From Ascaris suum (lineage: Eukaryota; Nematoda; Chromadorea; Rhabditida; Ascarididae), in contig CM024191.1 in the NCBI GenBank assembly GCA_013433145.1, forward strand, positions 4,232,501 through 4,296,500: a stretch of 64,000 nt of DNA, in the 5' to 3' direction. The stretch's first letter is position 1, and every line of letters begins with the position of its first letter. Shown one piece after another: positions 54,701 through 64,000 of the stretch. Under the pieces are notes generated by a model that saw only the letters and a list, made by a program, of their open reading frames with translations, made no database searches and had not been told where the DNA came from. The position numbers were made by a program, and so were the translations under genes.

Positions 54701-57700
54701 AACTTGTCTCCACCACGCATCGATCACTGCTAAAGACTAAACTGAGAACGTTATTGCTGTGATGATGCTTCTCAGTTGCTATGTAATTTATACCCACAAC
54801 GTTGTTCATCGTGTAGTACAGAAATAAAGGGAAATGAATGCAGGCGTTATATAGGCAATTCGGCATTGTTTATCATTCTGTTGTATATAGCAATGGCATT
54901 AAAGCAGTTCAGCGAATAGGCAATTATTTAAGGAAAGAATTTTGCTTTAATGATTGGTCGGCGTTCGATGCAGATGGCGACTGTCAATTCGATTTTTTCC
55001 AAGGCGATAAGTTTTCCGACTATCGATCCGCACTATCATCTCTTCAGCAAATTGGATATGTATGCTTCATATTTCTTCAATTTAAACGTCCGAGGTCCTT
55101 CAAATGGTTTCCTTATTTGGATTTCTATAAAACAACGTTTACGCTATCCACTGACTTAAATATAAAGCATTTCAAATCATCATTTTAATGGGATCCAAAG
55201 TTGAACATTTTCGAAAAGTACATTGAGGATCGACATTAAAGGATGTAGGGAGATGTATCTGAACTATTCTAATACACCACGTAAAGTGTTCCTATTTGAC
55301 AGGGATAGTATCGTTTGTTAATATTGATAACTAAATGTAATGACCATATCTAGATACCGGGGACCGTTAGGCGATTGTCGTTGTTGGTTGTGGAACAAAT
55401 TTGTAATTAATTTGTTAATGCTTTCTTATTTATTGATTCATTTCTTAGGCATGAATCTTTCCACGTTGGCTGACCGAAAATTATGTTAATTAGGTGCTAT
55501 TTTTAATCGACGTTGTGCTCGTTGATGTCATAGATGTCGATAGATTGTTTCGATAGGGGAACATCGGGCAAGAGGTGCATTTTAATGAAAACTTGAGGCA
55601 CCTGGTGTTGGTGTTTAATAGGCGTAAATGTCTCGCAATATATCCAGAAATTTATAGGCGCTACGTATTTGTTGAGTTTTCTGTGGTGGTACTCATGTCC
55701 TCTTGCATGCCATTATTCAGGTTATGACGGTTTCATGACAAACGCCACTTCATATCGTTTGATTAATCTGTCCATTCCTTCTCCCTCCTCCTCCTGCTTC
55801 CCATCCCCGGCAACGATTTCAAGAACGTAATTAAGGACAGGGGCAGACGAAATAGACGAGAGGATAGGCACAGTCAGGCTGTTTCTATGAAAGCACAAAT
55901 ACAGAAATGATAATTGGCGTTCGCCGTTTAAAGGGTACTGTGGTGGCAAAACTGAGGCTGGCATTCAATGCGACCGGTATTGTAAAGCAAAAGAAGGCTG
56001 CAAAAGAGGCACAAATCGAGGAGAGTGTTATGCGTGAATTGGAGGAGAGACGCCGCACATGGGATGTTAACAATGGACAGTTCGACCGTTTTCGACAGTG
56101 GTACATCGAATATCGCAAGAATATTTGGCACAGGTATGCAGCATAGTTATCCTTAATCTTTTGTCTAGTCCCATTCTGGTAGAGAGGCACCGGTGTCATA
56201 AGTGAAGTGATCAGCACTCCTTGCTCAACTATATCTCTTTCAAATTGTGGAGACTCAATCCTTTTGCGCTTTATATAGAGCAGGACGCCTTCACTGACTT
56301 GTTTATTGCCATTCGTAATTCGTTCGAATTCGTCTACGCTATTTAGTTTTGGTGAGAACCAACTAAACGTATTTAAAGCAGATAAGGCATTATCTAAAGC
56401 ATCACATTCGATAGCATCCCTCTACTAACAATTTCATTTCTGCACTTACATTTAATTGCTCAGATAGTTCCATTAGTTGCCATGTCAACCAAATTTGTGT
56501 ATTCAACGAGACTTTTTTTTTCAACGATCCCTGTTTTACGTGATCCACCAATCAGATTTGAGTGCATTATTAGGGCGAATCGCTGAATGCGGATTTAATT
56601 TCCTTGTATATTTCACATTACAACCTAAAAAGCCGGTGTAATCGATATCCGTTGGGCGCAATATATACCTTACAGTAGCTTCCAAGGTAGATCTTACTTT
56701 GGTCCATCAACCTTCCATAAATTTCATACCATCAGATAAACATCAGAAGGATTGTTAGAATGTAAACTTCTGCATTCTACGAATATATACGAATATAAGT
56801 TATTCATTTGTTAGCGGCTTGCAAATGGCGCGTAAAAAGCCAAATATTCGTTTTCTTCTCTTTAATTCTTAAAAAATGAAAACCAAAAATGATCCCATAT
56901 CCATCAAACTCGTATCACTACTATGAACACAGAAATTATTCCTATTCATTATCATCATAGTTTTATCTCTAACTGATTTAATCAGTGAAAAATCTTCACA
57001 TCGCATTTTTTAAAAGTATTTGATGACAGATTTGCAAACATGCATTGTAAATGTATTTTTTAGACATCGCTATGTTGCGAATTTGATCGCTTGATTGCTC
57101 TTTTTCGCTGGATAGTTTTTTGTTTCTGGTAGAATAATAGTGATTTGAAAATTGCCCGGTTGTAAGAACGACGCTACGGGTGATTAGTGAGGAAATTATG
57201 TGTTACAATTTAGGAAGAAGCCCTCTTTGAAATAGAACATTCATTTTGCGATGCTAAAGAGTGCCATTAATGTTTAACTTAAAATTATGCAACATATTAT
57301 GTAAAATGTAAGAGTTATAACTCCTTGAAGGCGTTACTGTAGACCATATCGTAACCAAAATTTCGGTTTTGAGACGAGAGAGCAATAGAAAAATGAATTC
57401 GATGATATTCTAAGAGGAAAGCGTATGGAAAAAATTGTTTTTGAGCTCCTTAGCTCAGATCCAGTCAAATTTTATCGGTTGCGCTCACTACTGATCAGGA
57501 ATTTGGAGAAAAACTCATTTTCATAGAGTGCGACCAAATATAGGTTCCATACGCGACGGTGGTTGAAGGAGAGGGATTCTGTCTTTTGACCACGACTTTA
57601 ATTGCAAGAAATTGTTTTCTAAAATAAGGTGTGAGGTAATGCACACCTTATAGGGGTTCAGTGCATAAATGTGCATCCGTTCATATAGGTATTTAGTACA

Positions 57701-57989
57701 AGTTTGTGGTATACATTAGGCATGGCAATATTTTGCAGCGTTCTATTATGCTTTACTTCATAGCATTCTTAGCACTTTAAAACATTTTATTGCGTTGAAA
57801 ATATTTGTATGCATGTTTTATAGAATGAAACCCTTTAAAAAAATTTGGTAATTCGATATAATTTTTAGGGACGATTATTTGCCTTGGTTGCTGTATGAAA
57901 ACGAAATTTCCTGTTTGCGGTTGACATTCGACGTATGCGAGCGAGTGCCTCGACGTTATGCTTATGGACCGCGTTACACGTGCAACTAG
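48787..57989 (+). CDS. Predicted secreted cysteine-containing protein, unnamed family
   Basis: I do not recognise a named family. Exons: 48787-49030, 53071-53317, 53777-53896, 54933-55059, 55934-56133, 57869-57989. They total 1059 bases, 352 residues, with every junction in phase. The N-terminus (MNMLRTVAQICCCSLMLLSR, then CSFVIG) looks like a signal peptide, with the mature chain probably starting QLDCDILDQEC. Later landmarks: KRILEIDPRQVVIRPEVV; EYQWWNVKDF; CQNASNNGCGGYGNN then CYYCDICESL; GINCPDHSGFYTF; CFNDWS; the acidic, EF-hand-like DADGDCQFDFFQGD; FNATG; TWDVNNGQFDRFRQWYIEYR; YLPWLLYENEISCLRL; and the C-terminal YGPRYTCN. About twenty cysteines and two N-glycosylation sequons (NAS, NAT) fit an extracellular, disulphide-bonded protein. 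Exons 2-6 are strongly coding-like. Exon 1 is joined across a 4-kb intron on the strength of its GTAAGT donor, matching phase and signal peptide, so it is less certain. Confidence 0.78.
52833..52889. repeat. Perfect 24-bp inverted repeat with 9-base loop
   Basis: The left arm 52833-52856 (ttctcaaaaacacttcag...) and right arm 52866-52889 are fully complementary, separated by tctctttcg. It lies in intron 1 of the secreted-protein gene, about 180 bases before the exon 2 acceptor, and would form a hairpin in the pre-mRNA and in either DNA strand. Confidence 0.95.
57624..57651. repeat. Short inverted repeat, 10-bp arms
   Basis: The arms ataaggtgtg and cacaccttat flank an 8-base loop in the last intron of the secreted-protein gene, some 220 bases before the final exon. 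No function is evident. Confidence 0.5.
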
Positions 57990-60436
57990 AGATGGTCATG
58001 AACACTGCTCAACAATAACAGATCTCTTTAGCGTGTCGTTCAGCTGCGTTCTCAGTGCTTTGCTTTGCTGTGATGTCGGAAGCACTGTCTGTTGATGTTG
58101 GAGGCGCTCTGCGACGCAGTCGTGAAAAATTGAAGTGAGAGGTGGATAATGATTTCGAGTGTTTTTCCTTGTCGCTCTCTACTACCGACAGTGCAATCGG
58201 AGAGGAATATGCTCGGTTTAATAGTACACCTAATCCCTTCGTTCACTTTCTTTTCTAACTTTGATGAGGTACTGTAGTGAAAAGGTACTGTAATTTCATT
58301 TATTCGTATTTGACGTCAGCTATGTGTATAAGGGATTTCAGAGAATTTTGTGTGAATGAGTTCGGTGATCTATCAGGTATGAACCGAACACTGTCGGTTG
58401 TTATGCTTTGCTTCTTCAATGTGTAATTCGCTGATAGCGATATTCGGTCTTTCTGAAAGGGATTGAATATGAAGCACCCATTTAGCTGTCACATTCGTTA
58501 ATTTGCGTTTTTTGCAAGGTGAAACAATCGTTTCGACAATTGCCAAATTAATGTACTTGAAAATGCAGATCACTTCGATTCAAGTTAAATACCCAAAAAT
58601 AATCGTTGAGGAAAGTCACTAAGGTTATGCTGGTTCTCTACGTATCCCTACAGTGTGCAATTTCCAGTCTCATTTTGAACCTATCCCATCATTTCTTGTT
58701 ATAATGTTTAGCGTTCCACTTGTAATGGTGTGCACGATGTGATGTCACTCCCAAGGTTATCGTAGTTTATTGAATCGAGCGCGTGCTCGTGTTGTCATCA
58801 TAATGATCTGCTCACGTTTCGATTTAATGGAAGATATACAACTTATAGTCTATGAATGCCTTGGTCAGAAGCAGTGAAGCCGCATAGCAGTTGCGATAAT
58901 TCGTGTACAATGCTATTGCAGCGCTATAACATCTAATTTTATGTACGCCTTTATGCAAAACCATTTTGTGCCTCCTATCTGTTTGTAGTGCTTTATGTGT
59001 GGGAATAGTGACGCACATAACTATACACGGGCTGGGGTCTCTTTTCGGGAAGCCTTTTTTTCGCATGGTTACCATTTTGCAGCAGTCCATCTTCTGTGAG
59101 CCGCATTGCGGATTGATCTAGAAGAGCACAAATCGATGCGGGCAAGTTTTTGTAGTAGTTCCTTTGTGAAACAGCTGATCCATAAAATATGGAGCTCATG
59201 AATCCTGCTTCCATTCATAATCGATACTGCAGTAGGTGTAAGAGCCGAAGGGAGCAGTTTATGAAATCTTCGACGATAACACCTCCTCTCCTCTCATACT
59301 GCTCGCGTCGGTCGGCAATCCGATAAGTTGACTGTCGTCGAGGTTCATTCCTTTTCTTGAGCTTTCATCGGTCAACTAGATAACCTTGCTTTTTTGACTT
59401 GATTGAATAAGAGAGTGACGAATAAAGGGTCCAATGAGAATTGTTGTGTGCGTATGCTGAAGTGAAGTCGCAGGAGAATACCACGCTTCGAAGCATTTCT
59501 GGTGAATGGCGATTATCGGGTGTCAATTATGGCAAAGTTGTGTGACAGCCGCTAAGCTGTAATTGTGTGAGAGTGCATGGTTGCCTCGATCAGAGGACAT
59601 GCGTTCGATTATTCTTTTTTTTTCGCTATTGTGGATAGCGTAATCACTGCCGCGTAATGATGTGTCCTTGTTGACGAGAATTTAGTGACATTGTTGAAGG
59701 ATTTACGATTCGTTAACTGTCACGTCATTCTCGGCTATTAAAGACTCATCTGACCTTGCAGCACTTCCCGCACTTTGAAAGCCTCTATTCTGTAAAAGGT
59801 TTTTTAAGGTTGGAACGCCATTCAGTTGGAGAAGTGTTGACTGTGATGGAAGGACGTTTCCTGTACTTGAGGCAAATTTGGTCAAACGAGGTGATGATTA
59901 GCAAAAAATCATAGGCATAAAGTTCATACGGCAAGAAAAAAAAATCGGTGAAAAGGGTTGTGGATGTTTTTGGCAACGAATTTTTTAAAAATAAAGTAGC
60001 CAATGTAAACACATTATACATCACTTCAATTGGTGCTACATACAAAGTAACCCCATGGTAGCATTGGAATTGAGGCTAGGCAAAGAAGTGGGGCAATCCA
60101 GGAAACATTTGAGAAGGCATGCTGTTCGATATTTTACGATAAATACGTAATACTGGATAGCTACAGGCAGCATTGGAAATACCCACTGTGGCGTTACAAT
60201 GCAGCATTGGATTCTTTCGCAATACGCGCGTAAGAGTGCCTTCGACATAAGTGGTACATATGGGAAAACATGTTGAACAATATTACATAATTTGTTGGGA
60301 ATGAGCAGCTGAGGGACATTTCGCGACGTTGGTCGGCATTCGTTTTTGTTCGCTGATATTCAAGAGCGTTGAATTATCGAGTAAATGATGTGACAGCCGG
60401 TTGCCATCGGTGAATTGCATGAATTGCTGTACTTAC
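57990..60436. other. Downstream region, no supported gene
   Basis: About 2.4 kb after the secreted-protein stop. No AATAAA occurs soon after the stop. Minus-strand frames at 59703-59885 and 59785-60248 have no recognisable domain. A segment at 59703-59786 on the minus strand follows a CTTTTACAG acceptor-like motif and reads NRGFQSAGSAARSDESLIAE before a stop. It could be a terminal exon of the minus-strand candidate at 60437-60905, but I cannot connect the two in phase. Confidence 0.35.
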
Positions 60437-60905
60437 ACTGTTCAAGCGGAACTGAATGCACTTGTTGCGAAATGCTGAATGGGTGGCCTCCTACAGTTTC
60501 GCCTCTGTTTTGCACCCATGTAAAATGAAATGTGTAAGTACAATATTTTGCATGATCGTTATTCGGACTACAAGATAGTACACTCCAATGAACAATGAGG
60601 CGGAAAACAACGCCACATTTACTGCTAACTGACTCAGAGTTTTCAACACTTTCTCCTTCTCCTTTTACCACCATACTTGAGGTCAGTTTCTTAGCTTCGA
60701 TAAATCTTTTCAGGTGGGAAACTTGCACCAAGCACTTCCGCCTATGTTTATTTACAGTGATGGGAAAAAGTTGTGCTGTAGGTAATTTGTGGTCAGTTAT
60801 TGTCCAGCCACAGTACGCTAATTTTGGAAACGTGTCATCGTCGGAGACAGAATGTGAGTTTCTTCTATTGCTTCCACTTTTCTTTTGTATATTAAACAGT
60901 TCCAT
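60437..60905 (-). CDS. Candidate first exon of an unidentified minus-strand gene
   Basis: This open frame is one of the longest in the window (181 codons to a stop at 60360). On the minus strand ATG 60905 lies one base after an ACTTTTAG acceptor-like motif, the same spacing as at NOL6. Inside the frame there is a good donor, CAGT|GTAAGTAC, ending the exon at 60437 in phase 1 after 156 codons. Composition is balanced: MELFNIQKKSGSNRRNSHSV, an acidic SDDD, then CGWTITDHKLPTAQLFPIT and, near the end, YCTYTFHFTWVQNRGETVGG. I recognise no domain, and no downstream exon could be joined with confidence. A plus-strand frame overlaps it (60595-60981), so a chance open region remains possible. Confidence 0.28.
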
Positions 60906-60908
60906 GCT

Positions 60909-62005
60909 AAAAGTTATGACTAATATTGTACAGTTTCGAGAGTCTGGTGCACTCGCTGGAACAGTTAACGCTAACTGTTAGACGTCTACGATATCTTTAT
61001 TACCGATTGTATGTGATGAGCATATTGATGAGAAGTGTTCAAGAATGAGACGAAAGCAAATTTTAGTGACTTTTCGAGAGCGCTCAACATCTGATACAAA
61101 CCTCTGAGTATGCAATTAACAGTTCGTAATATATTTCAGGAGATTTGCGAATAGTGAACGCTCCATTTAAAGGAAGAATCAATCTAAATACCCAAATGGT
61201 ATACATCATCGTCTGCTGGGAGCAACCAAACACCGCCAAATGTCCATATGCAATGATGTTGAAAATTTGCATAAACTATATGACAGTTGTCAGAAGAAAC
61301 GCCATGCTGCCGCATCCTTGACAAATCACTGAAAAAATCGAAGTCTATCTGCACCTCGTGAAAATCAATCGTTAGTTCGTAAAATGGGCGGTTAAATCTT
61401 TAAGCTCTCACTCCTAGAACGCTTTCCTCGGGAACTTCATTTGACAGTGCTTGATACGCTTAAAATGCGCTCTTATTTTGGAGCATGGACGAAAGTACTA
61501 TAAAAGTGGGAAAGCAAATACAAGGTGTTGAGGTGTTACATCTTTCATGCAGGTTGCACAAAGCTGCAAAGTTCCGAATACGTTGGTGTAGCATCTGAAT
61601 AACATCTTTCGAATAACATGATAAAATTTTCCTGTGACACTATGCCGAAGTGAACGAGAGTACGAGCTCGTCGCTCTATAAAAACATATCACAATCACGA
61701 TGCAACACACTTGCTTTACGTCGGTGTATTTAAAGCATATTCGGCGAACGAATATTAGCATCACAGACATTAGCGCTGCAAAGTGAACGAGTCTTCCGAT
61801 CCGCAAGCTTTTTCGCGTTTACCGACTCAACACTGGATGGTGCAAGCGGGAAGGCTGTGAAAAGATGATGGACTGTACTCCATAGATGCGTGCATGCTAG
61901 CCTATTATTCATTGAAAGCCCAAAAAATGTGAGATGTGTAGAACCAGAAGGCAGTGAGACACAACTAGAAGACACAGTAAGTTGAGAAAAATTTCCAGGA
62001 ATTAC
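60909..62005. other. Unassigned region
   Basis: About 1.1 kb. A minus-strand stretch around 61095-61175, after a GTATTTAG motif, reads LILPLNGAFTIRKSPEIYYE and ends at a GT. It is exon-like, but its phase does not match the candidate at 62006-62117. Nothing else stands out. Confidence 0.3.
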
Positions 62006-62117
62006 CATGCAATAGTGTCCATAGTTCTTATCAAAATCCGGTCTAAACATGATTTCACGACCACCTTTGTCACACCTCAAGTCTACTTCAACCTGGGTGG
62101 GAATCTGTTCTTGTCTG
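62006..62117 (-). CDS. Candidate internal exon of an unidentified minus-strand gene
   Basis: On the minus strand, a TTTATTGTGCAG acceptor at 62118-62129 is followed by 112 bases (entering phase 2, leaving phase 0) ending before GTAATT. The peptide reads PTQVEVDLRCDKGGREIMF, then RPDFDKNYGHYCM. The two cysteines and the alternating beta-like pattern look like an extracellular domain, but I cannot name one. The frame stays open after the donor to about 61730, so the exon end is uncertain. Confidence 0.3.
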
Positions 62118-64000
62118 CTGCACAATAAACAGAAGAAAATGCCATCAAACTTTATTTTTTATTCATTCGTTTAGAGTGCACTGTTATCTCATCCAGAGTT
62201 GCTATTAAGAAGTGCACTTTGTGCCACATTCAAAACGAAATCCAGCATAATGTAATCCATAAAAAAGCACGTATACCTTCGTCGTTGCGCGATTCACATC
62301 TGATATATCATTAATGCATTTTGAAATGAGTATAACCAAGCGAGCATATAAGAAAGCTGTCTGCCTTAGCAGTACAAACGGTGATAGAATTCAATCCGAA
62401 GAAAAACTTATTCCAGCCAAGGATATCAACAGTTAAAAAATAACAGCAGTACGAGCAAGAAGCGACAACAACGCAAGGGGGCCCAAACGCAGAACACAGC
62501 AGGAATGAGAGCAACTTCTGTCACATAGTAGGCCTAAACTTGAATACCCTGGCTTGAAGTTCCTCGCTTCTCTTCTCTCGGTTACTGTTTCCCTTTCGTT
62601 TCACTGTCTGAAAGCTGAGGTCAAAAAATTGAGCCGAGTTTCGAATCGTCGGTAAACTTGAAAATGTTTTGGTTGAAATGTTGGATTGAACGAAAAGCCT
62701 CGCAGTACGACTACAGCATCACACAGTGATATGCTGCCAACGTTTCAAAACTTTTGAAACATCAACACTGAAAATCTATCATAGAATTATTGTTGACGAA
62801 AACAAAAGTGGCATTCGATGTAATCCGCCAATCTGAAAATTTGGCGCCTTATAAGCCTCAACACAAGTAAGCAATGCTAACAATGAACGCAAGAAACGAC
62901 CGCAACAAAATATGAAAAATGATGGTAAAAGTAAGATGATGATAGAGCAATATAAGTAAGAAACAGTGGCAGCAAAGAAAAGAAAAGGTTGCAATTCAAT
63001 CAGTAAGCGAGCGTGCGCTGAAGCTAGGGTCCAGGTGGTCTAACCGCCCTCCTCCTCCCTCCCCCCTCTTTCAGATCCCCTCCCATCCTTCAAACCTCAG
63101 CATGCATCGCGCGTACGTCGGAAAGATACTTCCCAAAAATCAGTTTGACTGCTTGCATAGAACATATAGCCTCGTTTATACTGAAACGAACACCCTCCCT
63201 CATATATTAACCTTCAGAAGACGTGCAAAGGTGCTTCTATTTTCCACTGCCGATAAACACAGCCATGCATCTCTCAGCTGGAAAAGTCTATCGCATTGAT
63301 GGAAGTCTCGCTACTCATTGGAAACAACACAAGATTATGAACAAGTACCACGAGCCAACATTTTTGTCTAAACTATGACCTAGCCTTTTTGGTGCAACGG
63401 AGGGGTTGAGAGGTAAAAATTTCGACAAGAATAGTTTTTAAGCGCTGTGGGAGGAAGAACAGTTCTTAAGGGTTCCCGAGTAAACTGAATCCAATGAAGA
63501 CATCTCTATTCAAAAGGACCTCAATCCCCCGTAACATTTTCCACAACGGAAAATTAGACCCCATACTCCTCCTTCCTGAATACGAAAATAGTTTGCTTCC
63601 GACTTTATAATGAATGATTCTTAACACAAGCACACGGAATTTAAGTACAAAGGTGGCATTTATCAATTTTCTTTCACTGATGCTATTAAAGCGTTATGAA
63701 GCAAAAGTCTTCCACTCAAATGTGCACCCAAATCCTACATCGGTTGTGTCAACATGGGCAGTGCACCTGTTAATAAAACCACCTGCACTCTAAGAGGTGC
63801 TGTTACATGTTTAAGTGGCAGTCATTTTTCATACCTTAGAAAAAACGTTCCAGCTTCTTCCTTTAATTGTCATCAAGGAGTAGTGACGTAATAAAGCCTT
63901 ACATTTGAACAGCTCATCTCGTGCTAAGAACGAATATGATGCCTTAATATTTCTGAAACTTTACACATCTGCTTAGTTGTCATTTCGAAATAAATTCATT
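62118..64000. other. Right-hand end, no supported gene
   Basis: About 1.9 kb without a recognisable gene. A C-rich stretch with cctcctccctcccccc occurs around 63048-63090. Further exons of a minus-strand gene could lie here or beyond the edge, but nothing specific can be read. Confidence 0.4.

Overview
The window reads as nuclear DNA of a nematode, probably a parasitic species with fairly large introns. Genes are split into short exons (mostly 100-300 bases) by introns of about 0.25-4 kb with GT donors and acceptors of the TTTTCAG / TTTTAAG / TTTTTAG kind. In four of the best-supported genes a splice-acceptor-like motif sits only 1-12 bases before the start codon, as expected where mRNAs receive a spliced leader. 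There are no bacterial operons, ribosome binding sites or CRISPR arrays. I cannot name the species.

Layout, left to right. (1) <1-1200, minus strand: the 5' end of a CDC5L (PRP19-complex splicing factor) gene, two exons visible, the rest off the left edge. (2) 5216-6941, plus: a weakly supported small membrane-protein gene. (3) 7714-14780, plus: a complete eight-exon MFSD14/HIAT1-type transporter, 495 aa. (4) 14781-20896: about 6 kb with no gene I can support. (5) 20898-38442, plus: a complete NOL6 (Nrap/Utp22) gene, about 19 exons, 1100 aa. (6) 39666-43169, plus: a complete six-exon snurportin-1 gene, 334 aa. (7) 43170-48786: non-coding as far as I can see, with a TATG/TG microsatellite. (8) 48787-57989, plus: a six-exon gene for a secreted, cysteine-containing protein of 352 aa that I cannot assign to a named family. 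(9) 57990-64000: mostly unexplained, with two candidate minus-strand exons.

The exon models were built by hand: similarity to remembered family patterns fixed the frame, and GT/AG sites had to keep the phase. All four complete models (MFSD14, NOL6, SNUPN and the secreted protein) close to a whole number of codons. Three of the recognised genes serve RNA metabolism (splicing factor CDC5L, ribosome biogenesis factor NOL6, snRNP import adaptor SNUPN), but they do not look like one operon. The spacing is over 1 kb and CDC5L is on the opposite strand.

The least familiar items are the secreted-protein gene, a perfect 24-bp hairpin in its first intron, and a poly(C)/poly(T)-poly(G) arrangement at a NOL6 splice acceptor. 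I found no virus, transposon or other mobile element that I could support.
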